NCBI RefSeq assembly: GCF_000224145.3
Contig: NC_020175.2
Span: 2,263,175-2,327,174 of the forward strand
DNA from: Ciona intestinalis
Taxonomy: Eukaryota > Chordata > Ascidiacea > Phlebobranchia > Cionidae
Direction of reading: 5' to 3'
DNA length: 64,000 nucleotides
The notes below the pieces were generated by a model. That model was not told where the DNA came from, ran no database searches, and saw only the letters and a program-made list of their open reading frames with translations. Position numbers and translations under genes: made by a program. This document shows, one piece after another, positions 1 through 12,500 of this stretch. Each line of letters begins with the position of its first letter. The first letter of the stretch is position 1.

Positions 1-353
1 AGTCAAATGAAGTTGCAATTCTCAGAAGAAAGTGCAGCACATTTGATGTAATTTAGTTTTATGCCATAGTTATTTAATCCATTGATGTATTTCCCAATTT
101 TAGATTCAATTTTACTGTTATCATCTTTCAGTAAAACTGTAAAAAATGTATCATGTTAACGTATGGTACCAAAAAAACATTTACTCCTATAAAATTTACT
201 TCATATAACCTTCACTTTTTCTGTAATTTTACCGTACTTTTCCGTTTACAGGTCTAGCAACACAAATTGTTACCAAAAGCTTTTACTCCTACAAAAATTT
301 ACTTCATATAACCTCTACCTAGCTGTAATTTTACCGTACTTTTCCGTTTATAG
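1..353 (+). repeat. Intron with duplicated 3' splice region
   Basis: This is the intron before exon w1. Bases from about 167 to 270 and from about 270 to 370 are a tandem duplication with a period near 102. The first copy contains a decoy acceptor AG at 250-251 followed by 15 to 17 bases resembling the true exon start, but with TAG as its second codon. Confidence 0.75.
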
Positions 354-554
354 GTCCAGCAACACGAATTCCGTGAGCGATTCCGAAAAGAAGCTCCGTT
401 CCGTTTCGCGGCTGACCGCCCATACCAAACGCTTGACCGATGTCATGGGGAAATCACCGGAATGGAGAATGAGATGAAGAAGTTGTACGAGTCGGCGGCC
501 ATCTTTGAAATTAACGCCCCTGACTTTAAACAGATTAAGCAATGCAGAAGAGAG
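354..554 (+). CDS. DNAH17: Dynein exon w1 (linker)
   Basis: The open frame runs from [10 protein letters not shown] to KQIKQCRRE and matches the dynein linker (DHC_N2). The acceptor is TTTATAG and the donor GTATGT. It ends in phase 0. It is the first exon visible; earlier exons are upstream of the window. Confidence 0.88.
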
Positions 555-3500
555 GTATGTTGTTGTTTTTTTTATATTTAATGCATAAGTTTTGAATAAA
601 GTTTGATTTTTGATATTTACTATGTAATTTGAAGTATTCATTATAATATTAATTATATTTTTAGTCGTTGGTTGATGGGCAAGCAAAATTCTTGTAAATA
701 AGTTCGATACCCAAAAAGTGACATTTAAGGGTTAACACTTATATATGGATATGATGCATATGAAGTTTATACACTTACTTTTCTATTGCCAGAAAAAGAT
801 AAACAAGCAATACTGGATAATGTTAGTTTATTACTGTATGGTAAAGTTATATACAGTAGGGTAGGAAAGACAGGACACCTTTAGCACACAATATCCAAAT
901 ATCTTAATTTTGTTTTGAACTATTAACAATAGTCAATGTAATTTGTGTGAATCTGGTTTAATCATTTTTAAATGTTTTTTGTTTGCTACCAAATGAAACG
1001 ATAAAATCAAATGAATAGGTGTCCCATCTTCCCCCACCCTACTATATTAAAACAAAAAAAATGAAAAAAAAAACAGTACAACTTAGTAATTTACTTTATA
1101 AAATATTTTGCTTTTGCTTTTTGAAAACTATGCTGCCTGAATATTTTATTTATATTGTTTATCATCAGGTTATTCTCCTGAAATCACTGTGGGACATGAT
1201 AACTCTGGTTAAAACTAGTATTGAAGATTGGAAGAAGACAAAGTGGTCGAACATCAATGTAGAACAGATGGAACTTGATTGCAAGAAATTCGCCAAAGAT
1301 ATTCGTGCCTTAGATAAAGAAGTAAACAATTTTTTTTAATTTTTAAAGATATATTTATAATTTTTTTAATTTTTAAACATATAGTTATACTTTTTTGTAT
1401 TTAAAAAAAATTTTTTTTTTTTAATTTTTAAAGGTATATTTCTAATTTTTAAACATACTGTTCTACTTTTTAAAGATATATTTCTAACATGTTTTCTTCG
1501 AATTTTTAAACAATTTTTTTTTGTTAAAATTAAGGCTATTCAGCAACTACAGTTTTTTCTAAATATTTTAGCTTTTTAATATGTAAAAATAATAACGATT
1601 TGTATCTTCGACTATGCTGGCAAATATTTAGAAATACTTTAAACAAAAAGACAGGATATAGCGTTAAAGCAACAGTTGTTAAAACACGCTGACAATTAAA
1701 AATATATTTACATTTAATCTTTAAAAAAATAAGCGCGGTCGCTACACCTAGCAGACAAACGAGCCATTTATGTTTAAATATTACCAAGTTAAACTTGTAA
1801 TACAAACAAAAGTGTCAGAAATAAATATTCTAGATGCGGCCGTCAAACAAGCCATTTATGTTTAACTAATATCAACTTCTAATAGAAACAAAAGTGTGCG
1901 TAAAGAGTAAAAAATGTAATTAATTTCCTAGATGCGTGCATGGGATTCATTCGGTGGACTTGATTCTGTAGTAAAGAACATGCTTACTTCATTAAGAGCT
2001 GTCAGTGAGCTTCAAAACCCAGCTATACGTGACAGGCATTGGCAACAACTCATGCAAGCTACAAAGGTTGGTATGGAAGTTAGTTGGAGTGGAAGGGTTT
2101 TTAAAACAGTCATTCTTAAACTATTACCCACAAGCAGTAATTGCCTACAAAGTTACATACTTGGTAACTCGTAAGCTGGCACGAGGTGTATGAAACAAAA
2201 CACCCCTGTTTAACGACTGTCGTTTTCCGGCAATTTGAGAACAAAGCAAGTTACATTCATTTATTCATTACAAAAGTTTGGTTAATCTAGGTTTGCAAAG
2301 GAGATGTATGTTTGGTAATCTGTTTTGGTATCCCCTATTTAATTATAAGGTTTTTTTCTGTTTTAAATACATAAAATTATTTCTTCATAAAAATATGAAC
2401 ATAAAACAATCATAATCATGAAGTTATCGTCGTTATAGAAACATTACATGAATAGCAATTTGATATTTGCAAAAATATTTTACCCATGATAAGATTGTAT
2501 GAACTGAACTGACATGAAAAAAGAACTTGAATGAAAAATTTCATGACCAAAAATGTTGTAAAATTTTCAACTCCTTGTAAAAAGATCAAATATATATAAA
2601 CTCATAAAATTAAATTTGCTTGAAAAAATGATATTGTAAAAATATGAAATAAAAAATGAATTTGCATGAAATTTTGTTTTTTTACGAACAATAATGTTGT
2701 AAAATAACAAATCTTTGCAAAAATGTCAAATATATATAAACTCATGAAATTAAATTTGCTTGAAAAAATGATATTGTAAAAATATAAAATGCTCATGTAA
2801 AAAAAATTTGCATAATTTTTTTTTATTAATAATAATGTTAATAAAAATCACAAATCTCCATTTTCTAAAACCTAACCCATTTACCAGGTGAAATTCTCAA
2901 TGGATGAGGAGACTACTCTGGCTGATCTTCTCATGCTCAACCTTCATAACTTTGAAGATGAAGTTCGAGGTATCGTGGATAAATCGGTGAAAGAAATGGG
3001 AATGGAAAAGGTGGGGAAAGTTTTAACCTGTTTGTAGTTTGAATATATAGTGGGGTGGGGGAAGACGGGACACCTGAACATTTTATTTTCTTGTCCCATT
3101 TGGTAGGAAGCAAAGTACATTCAAAGAATTATATAACTGTATTCTTACGATTCCCATAGACAGTTGTAAGTTGTTTAAAATATGATCAGGATATTTAGAT
3201 AATGTGTGCTAAAGGTGTCCTATCTTCCTCCACAGTACTATATGTTAGGGTATGGGTTAAAACAAATTTTAACACAAATTTTGTATTGGAATAGAACAAT
3301 GATATAAAAACAGGGATCGGAAGTACGAGTTGGTTTAATAAACATCTGAATAATTGTAACAACATCTTTCGGTAACATACAGAATATAAGGCTACATAGG
3401 CTTAATTTAATTATTGTATTTCTTATTTCAATCATTTTCAAATTTTTAATGCAACAAATACTGCATTAAAATTATATATATTTTTTTTGCAGATTTTGAA

Positions 3501-6500
3501 AGAACTTGACATCACTTGGGGGAGTATGGAGTTCAAATACGAACCACACACTCGTACCAAGATACCCCTGCTTCAATCAGATGAAGAACTTATTGAAACA
3601 CTTGAGGAGAACCAGGTATGCAGTGCACGACTGCAAGGTGTTTCAATTACTCCTAGTTTATTTGTGTAACAAACTTTTTTGTGTCAGACAAAATTATCGG
3701 AAAAAGAAATATAATTTTCTGGCGGTCATATAAAAACAATTACTGTATCATATTTCATTTACCATTATTATATTTCATTTACCATTAAGAACAATTTGGT
3801 GGTATTAGCGAAAATTTTCTAAAAAGTAAAAATAATTTTTTTGGCAGTCATATAAAAACAATCACTGTATCATATTACAGTTACTATTACTTTATTTGCA
3901 AACGAACAATTTTTGTATTAGCCAAAATTTCTAAACGGTAAAGTAATTATTTGGCAGTCATATAAAAACAATCACTGTATCATATTACAGTTACTATTAC
4001 TTTATTTGCAACGAACAATTTTTTGTATTAGCCAAAATTTCTAAACGGTAAAGTAATTATTTGGCAGTCATATAAAAACAATCGCTGAAAGATATTTCAT
4101 TTACTTTATTTGCAACGAACAGTTTTGTCTTGGCAAAAATTATCTAAAGTCGTAAAATAATTTTTTTGACAGTTGTATAAAAACAATCGCTGTAAGATAT
4201 TTCAGTTACCATTACTTTATTTGCAAGTATTGCGAAAGAACAATTTTGTGGGGGTAGTCAAGTTTATCTTAAAAAGAAAAGAAAATTTCTGGCAATCACA
4301 TGTAGTATGTAATATGTCACCCATGTTATACATACGAGTGGTCATATCATGCAATAAATAAGTGAAATTTATTCTTGATTCAACCATATAAACAACATAA
4401 AAATACAATATAAACAAAGGACTTAGAAAAGGTCTCAAATTTATTCCTTACCAAAACCACAACTCTCAATAACAAACCCCCAGGTCCAGGTTCAAAACCT
4501 GATGCCATGAGTTCAACTTCAAAACAAACTTTATTTGTTTAAAAACAAAAGCCCAAATTTTATTTGTTGAAAAAACGCAGGTCCAACTTCAAAACTTGAT
4601 GACATCGAAATACATCGCATACTTCCTTGACCAAGTATCAAGCTGGCAGAAGAGTTTATCTACTGCAGATTCAGTGATCACGATCTGGTTTGAGGTCCAG
4701 CGTACCTGGTCATACCTGGAAGCAATCTTCATTGGATCAGAGGACATTCGTTCCCAACTTCCGGAAGATTCCAAACGATTTGAGGGAATTGACATCGACT
4801 TTAAGGTAAATTGTTTGTGGGGCTTAAACATTGTTTTAAGTTAGCACAGTGGTTGGCCTGCCTGGTAATGGGTTCAAGGCTCGTCGTTGCTACAATTGTT
4901 GGCGTATGTGTCCTTGTGCGAGACACTTAACAGCAATTGCTTCAACCCAGTGGTCACTAATAGGTTATCCTTATTATCAGCCATATATAAAATAATAATC
5001 ACCCACAAAGTAATACTTGTAAACTGGCACGAGATGTATAAACACTGGTGTTTCAACAACTGTTGTTTTTCGTCTACCTGGAGATAAGGCATTCACTCAT
5101 ACTGCCAATGATTTTTCTTGTAATAGTGGGGCCTTTTTAGTTTTTATTGTTTTAATCTGTTTTTATAGTATCTATTTTTTTTTTACTCAGGTATTGCAAG
5201 TAGTTTAAATAGAAAAATAATACTTGAAACGACTATTTAAAAGTTATGTACATTGTAAAGTAATAATAAAATTGAAACTTCTGAGATATTTAAAAAAAAA
5301 CTCTTGTGAAACGATTTTTAACAACTGGTGTATATGACCATTATAAAACTTTCTTATTTTACCCAGGAACTCGTTGCACAAATGAAAGCCACGCCAAATG
5401 TGGTAAAAGCAACCAATAAGCCTGGTTTGTATGAAAAACTTGAAGATTTACAAAATCGTCTTGCACTTTGTGAGAAAGCATTAGCTGAATACTTGGACAC
5501 CAAACGTCTCGCTTTCCCCAGGTTTTACTTCGTCTCTTCTGCTGATCTTCTTGACATTCTTTCTAATGGTAAGATTTATTGCTATGTATAATATTTTCCC
5601 ATTTTCTTCAAATGTTAATTGCAAATTGTTTGTGTTAGTTATTAAAAAATATTAATGTATTAGTGGCTCATCTGGTAGTGTATTTCCAACGTTTCGTCTG
5701 CCATACGACAAGACTTCATCAGAAAATTCACTACGTTTTTATACCATATGAGCCAATAATACATTATTTATACCATGCCTGGTAGCAGAAGTAACAGAAT
5801 AAAAAATGTTATTTAGATTTTCAAACTTTTTAGGGGCACTGTACTTGCTTCCCCGAAATTTAATAAAAACACTTGTATTTTTATCCTTTTTGTGAAATAA
5901 TTTAGTTTCACAGCACACCTGACCCCGCTCCATGACATAACAGTGTGCATGTGCTTTGAAACCAGTCATTTATATATTTAATTTGTTTTGAATCCGTATT
6001 AATTTTAGTACATTGACATGTACAAATGACTCATTTTAACAATGAATTTGACTCACAAAAATACATTTTTTTCACAAATACAAAGTTACTTTGACATTTC
6101 ACAGAACCCAGTTATTTAAAATCCTCTTAAAAATTAATGTTGAATTTGTTTTAATTTTAGTATGTTGACATGTACAAATGATTTATTTTAACAATGAATT
6201 TGACTCACAAAAACCCAATTTTTTGTATACTTCTACAAAAACAAAGTTACCTTAACATTTCACAGAACCGAGTTATTCAAAATCTTCTTAAAAATTAATG
6301 TTGTATATTTTGGTATGTTGCGATACACATATGACTAGTTTTTACAATGAAATTGGTTCACAAAAAGTAACTTTTCAGGAACAAACCCTGTTGCTGTATC
6401 CCGTCATCTTGCAAAGTTATTTGACAACATGGCACAACTCAAGTTTAAAGAGGATGAAGCAGGAAATCCAACCAAAACTGCTCTCGGGATGTACAGTAAA

Positions 6501-9500
6501 GAAAAAGAGTGAGTTTTTGGGAAAAAAAAGTTAAAATATCAGTTGTTAAAGTTACTTAGACTAAATTTCAATCCTTAGTAGTTATTTTGTGATATAATGT
6601 TTAATTGGATGCTTTTAGAAAACTTCTAAAGTGTTGTATATACCTTTGAGCTGATATTTTTTTAATTAGTTTTCTCATTTTAATTTAAATATTAATTTGG
6701 TTATTTTAAATTGATTTTATCAGTATAATGCATTACTTATGTTGATTTCCACCAATATAATGCTTTATTTATAAAAAAAATCTGGTTTGGGCCATTTTAG
6801 TTTCCAAAAAATTGTGACTAATATGTAAAACAATGTGTTTGAAACTAATCTATTAAAGTACTTTCAACTAAATATCCAAACTCAGGTACGTTGACTTTGA
6901 CAAGCCATGCGAGTGTGTTGGTCCAGTGGAAAACTGGTTGAACACTTTAATGGAAATCATGAGATCAACTGTAAGACAGGAAATGACAGAAGGAGTGGTC
7001 ACTTACGAGGAGAAACCACGAGAACAATGGATTTTCGACTACCCTGCTCAGGTAGAGTTTTTTTTGAAATATGTATATTTTTAGATAAGGTTTATAAAAG
7101 TATAAGATTTACTTTACTAGCTAGGTTTTATGCTTTTTTTTGCCCCCCAAAAATATTTACAGAAAAATGTGTTAAAATGTACTATAGGCTTTGTTAATGG
7201 AACTTTGGAGTTGTATTTGTAAAGGCAATAGTTTACTGACAAAGCCATTTTGTACCCCAAATAAATTTAAAAGAATTTCCCAACTAAAATCCAGTCCATC
7301 CCATATAGTATGTGGAATTTCTGAAATATAAGCAAAAATGTTTATTTTGTTATTAGTGTTAATTTGTTGTGATTTCCTATTTAAATTCTTTAGTTAAATA
7401 AATATAAAACACTTTTGGTGTTTTTTTTTTGTTAGAATAATAAGATGTTTGGATAAGTCTACTCTACAGAGACACCTTGTGATTCATAACGTTCAATATC
7501 TTTACCATTAGGTGTCTCTCCTGGGCACACAGATATGGTGGACCACAGAGGTAAATATTTCATTTGCTCGACTGGAGGAAGGATACGAGAACGCCATGAA
7601 GGATTATTACAAGAAACAGGTAAAACCACGCAAAGTGTTTTACACAGCCGTTTTCAAAAATATACATTTTATTTTTGATCTTCTTAATCTCTTTGTGTCT
7701 TTGTGTCACACCACATTTAAAACTATAAAGATTTATCATTTTACGCAACTTTTAATGCCGTACTTGAGCTTTCATGGTACACCAGTGTATTGCAAAACAC
7801 CCATTTTGTATTTATCTGGACAATCGCACAATTTGAATACCCAAGAACTAAAATATCGGTGTTGGCACAACAGTTGGGGTGTTTGTCTCTAACCCAGAAG
7901 CCACTGGTTCAAGGCTCGTTGTGGCTACCAACCCAGAGGTTAGGGGTTCAAGGCTCATCATTGCTACTATTGATTTTTTGCAGATAAATCAGTTGAATAC
8001 ATTGATTGGTTTATTAATTGGTGATTTGACAAAGAACGATCGTCAAAACATCATGACCATCTGCACCATTGACGTGCATGCTAAGGATGTGGTGGGAAAA
8101 CTCATTGATCAAAAGGTTTAAAAATTTCATGGTTTGACTGTTTAGTTATAACAGTAAATTTTCTTAATCGTAGCTTATGATTTAAACAGTTTCCATAACA
8201 ATTTTTTTCTTAATTTTTTTTTAGTTTTCTCAAAAGCCTTTTTTACTTGTGGTATCTAAACGAATAATCAAAAGGTTGAATTGTTTACTTTGTCTAAATC
8301 TAAATCCTACGATTTCCATCTAAACCCTACAATTTCTATCTAAACCCTAATATTTCCATCTAAACCCTAATATTTCCATCTAAACCCCAATATTCCTATC
8401 TAAACCCCAATATTCCTATCTAAACCCTAATATTTCTATTTAAACCCTAATATTTCTATCTAAACCCTAATATTTCTAGATTGACAGCGCACAAGCTTTC
8501 TTGTGGCTCTCACAACTTCGTCTTCGATGGGATGACAAACTCAACCATGTGTTTGCGAACATATGTGACGCTCAGTTCCTTTATTCATATGAATACCTCG
8601 GCTGCACACCACGTCTGGTGATCACGCCTCTAACAGATAGGTAGGTTTAGCTCCTATAAGGAATTAAACTCTTTTTTCCTTTTCTATTTTGTTGCTAGGA
8701 AGTTTACAAGTAGGTAGTTTAGTTTTGGCTCTTTAATAAAAAAAAGATTCCTTATTTTATTTATTTTTTGTTGATGTGTGTTTTTTTTTCAGCATTATGC
8801 TTAAGGTGTTCTGTATATTATAGACATATATAGACATGCTGAATATTATACACAAGTTACACCTGTGATGTATATTATAGACATAAAGGGTCTATACTCT
8901 GGTAGAGTATTACCTTTTCATCACTGTTTTTAATGGTTGTTTTAACTTGGTATATTTGTTATTGGTTGGTTAGTTTTGTCAATACGTTTAAGGGGTTATA
9001 ATATTTTTAACGAAGAGTTAGAACATACCGAATAAACAACAGTCGAAAACGCGCTTACAGTTAAATACATGTTTACTTTTAATTTAAAGAAAATAGTGGT
9101 CGCTACATCTAGCAGACAAACTTTGTGTCTTTTTAAGAATCTATTTTATACAGATTTAGAATCTATGTTATAGAAAATGTTTAAGATACTTTGTTGTCAA
9201 ATTAGATATATAGTAGGATAGGGGAAGACGTGACACCTTTAGCACGCAATATTTAAATATCCTAATCGTGTTTTTTAAACAATTAACAACGGTCGAGTCA
9301 TGAGGATACATTTTTATAATTAGTTGAATATTCTTTGTTTACTACCAAATGGTACGAGAAAATAGAATGAAAAGGTGTCTCATCTTCCCTACCCTACTAT
9401 ACCAAAAATTACTGTTAGGAACTGCATATAAATACTTTAACACCCCCCCTCCAGATGCTACATCACTTTGACCCAGTCACTTCATTTAACCATGAGTGGA

Positions 9501-12500
9501 GCACCCGCTGGACCAGCAGGAACAGGTAAAACTGAAACTACAAAAGATCTGGGTCGTGCACTTGGTATGATGGTGTATGTGTTCAATTGCTCGGAACAGA
9601 TGGATTACAAATCCATTGGAAATATTTACAAGGTAAAATATTTATGTATATTTTTTAAAATGTGGTATTTTTAAATGAGTTTTGAGCTGTATGTTTATGT
9701 GATGTTTTTAGAATTTTGAGTTCTATGTTTTTGGGTGTAGTGGTTGTGTCCTATATTTAACGTTTGGTGTAAAATCTTGGTTTTATTTTGCCTATAATTT
9801 ACAGCTTTGTAACTAACTGAAACTACACTAATGAAGTTAGGTTTATTGTATTGTCTGTAGGGTGTAACGGTCACGCCTTTTATCCAAAACAATATTTTTT
9901 CTTTTTTACCAATAAGTGTGTTTTAAAAACTGTCGTTTTACCGTTACTACCCGTCTTTTCGCTCTTGTAAGCGCTCCTGTTCTTCGATATCGTGACCAAA
10001 GAAACAAAATAAATTTCATTCATTCATTCAAGTTATTTTAAAAAGTGTGTAAGATTTTGAATTTAGGAAAGTATTTTATTTTTAAATTTCCAAATCTACA
10101 TTTTGCCAAAAATATTAATACAAATACTTTTTGTTTAAAATTCTTCTTTTTTTCAGGGTTTAGCGCAAACTGGTGCGTGGGGATGCTTTGATGAATTCAA
10201 CAGAATTTCAGTTGAAGTGTTATCTGTTGTGGCTGTGCAGGTACTTTATGTTTATTAGTAATATTACAATATACATGGTATCTCGTAAGCTGGCATGAGG
10301 TGTATGAACACCTGTGTTATAACAACTGTCGTTTTCCGGCCACGCTAAAATAACGTAAGTTACATTCATTTATTTGATATAGTAGGGTGGGGGGAGCAGG
10401 ACACTTTTAGCACATAATATCCAAATATCCTGATCATGTTTTAAACAATTAACAACAGTCTATGGAAGTAGTGAAGATATGGTTTTATACTTCTTTGAAT
10501 GTTCTTTGTTTGCTACCAAATGGGACGAAAAAATAGAATGAAAAGGAGTCTCATCTTCCCCCACCTTACTAAATTTATATTTATAAAACAACACTTTACA
10601 ATGTATTACTATAAAAAATACATAATCTATTTTTTTGGAAGAATGAATGAACGTAACTTATGTTATTTAAGGTAACAGGGTAATGATAGTGAGTATAACA
10701 TGAGTGTTTATTTCATACAGCTCGTAATCGTTCCGATTTACCATAAATGTAACTAGTAACTATGGGTGATTAGTGTTGTGAGAAATTTTTTTCAATTTTT
10801 TTCTCATTTTATTAATTTTCGAATACTAATTAATCTAACAATTAAGAAATGTTTAAATGAAACTATAACTGTTTTTTATTTTTAAATACTTTATTTTTAT
10901 TCTTTATTTAACTATTTGTAGAAATTTTTACCTATAAACAGTATAATTTTCAATATTAATAAAATGCATTAAACTATAGGTTAAAATAAAATTTTTTGTA
11001 TGCAAACAGCTAAATGTATAATCTTATACAAGAAATAAGAAAATTCTACCTTTCATGTTATTTTAATAAAAAAAGATAAAAAATTCCCCTGTCTATGATA
11101 TTTTAATAAAAAAAGATGAAAAAATTCTACTGTCTGTGTTATTTTAATAAAAAAAATTCTTCTTTTTAAAGTATTTCATACTTTTTTACCCCGCAGGTTA
11201 AAACCATTCAAGATGCAATCAAAGAAAAGCGTGACAAATTTGACTTCTTGGGTGAAAATATTCGATTAGTTCCATCGGTTGGTCTCTTCATTACCATGAA
11301 CCCTGGTTATGCCGGTCGAACTGAACTACCTGAGAATCTGAAGGCTTTATTTAGGTATGTGGAAGTTATTTATTTGTTTATTAACATTTTTAGAAATTTA
11401 GGTGCATAGAATCAAACTTCTTCACTTTAAGGGCTTCAAGAACTGCAATTAGGGTCTGGTAACAGAATTTTAAATGGATTTTACCCAAAAAAACTTTTAC
11501 TGCGTGTTTTTTTACACAAATATGCCCACAGTATTACCCTATCCTAACATTTTTAAAACATTTTTATTTTTGTTTTCTATTTTTTCGACTTCATCTTAAC
11601 CTCTCCCAACAAAGCTATAGAGTTGCTTTTGTCACGATCAAAACACAAACTTTAAACACAGATATAAACTCATTTAAATTACCTATCCAAACATTTTTCC
11701 ATTAATTAGGAAAAAAAAGTTTTTGTTTTTGTAATTATAAAACCTGACCCATATTTTTAAAATTTTAAATATAAAACCTGACCCATGTTTAAAAAAATTT
11801 AAATTTAAAACCTATACAAACATAAAACCTGAACAAATATAAACCTGACCAAAACCCATCACACAGACCCTGTGCAATGGTGGTTCCTGACTTTGCCATG
11901 ATATGCGAGATCATGTTGGTGGCAGAAGGTTTTATCGACAACAGGCTTCTCGCCCGTAAATTCATCACCTTGTACACATTATGCCGGGAACTGCTATCCA
12001 AGCAAGACCATTATGATTGGGGGTTAAGGGCAATCAAGTCTGTACTGGTCGTAGCTGGTGCTTTGAAAAGAAGTGATCCAGGTAGAGCAGAGGACCAGGT
12101 AAGTGAATTTTTAACACTTTGTTGAAATTTTTACACACAATTTTTTCTTTGCGTACACTTTTATTTCTATTACAAGTTTAGCTTAAATTAAAATAAATGG
12201 CTTGTTTGTCCGCTAGGTGTAGCGACCACGCTTATTTTAACTAACTAAATATAAAAATGTTTTGAACTGTAAGGGTGTTTTAACAACTGTTGTTTTGTCG
12301 CTATATCCTGTCTTTTTGTTTAAAATATTTCTAAATCTTCGCTACTGTAATCGAAGAGACAAATAAAAGTTATTATTATTATACAATTTTAGAAATTTTC
12401 TTCATACTTAGTAAATTACAAGTACCATGACACAATAGTTAGCGTTCCTGCCTCTAATTCAGAGGTAATGGGTTCAAGGCTCGTCGCCAGAAAAATACAA

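Noticed and set aside
348..686. A 112-codon minus-strand open frame over exon w1
   Set aside because: It is the shadow of a conserved dynein exon on the plus strand and has no recognisable family.
8300..8479. CRISPR array or interstitial telomere
   Set aside because: The units are direct 20-base repeats without unique spacers, in an animal intron; CCCTAA appears only once per 20 bases.
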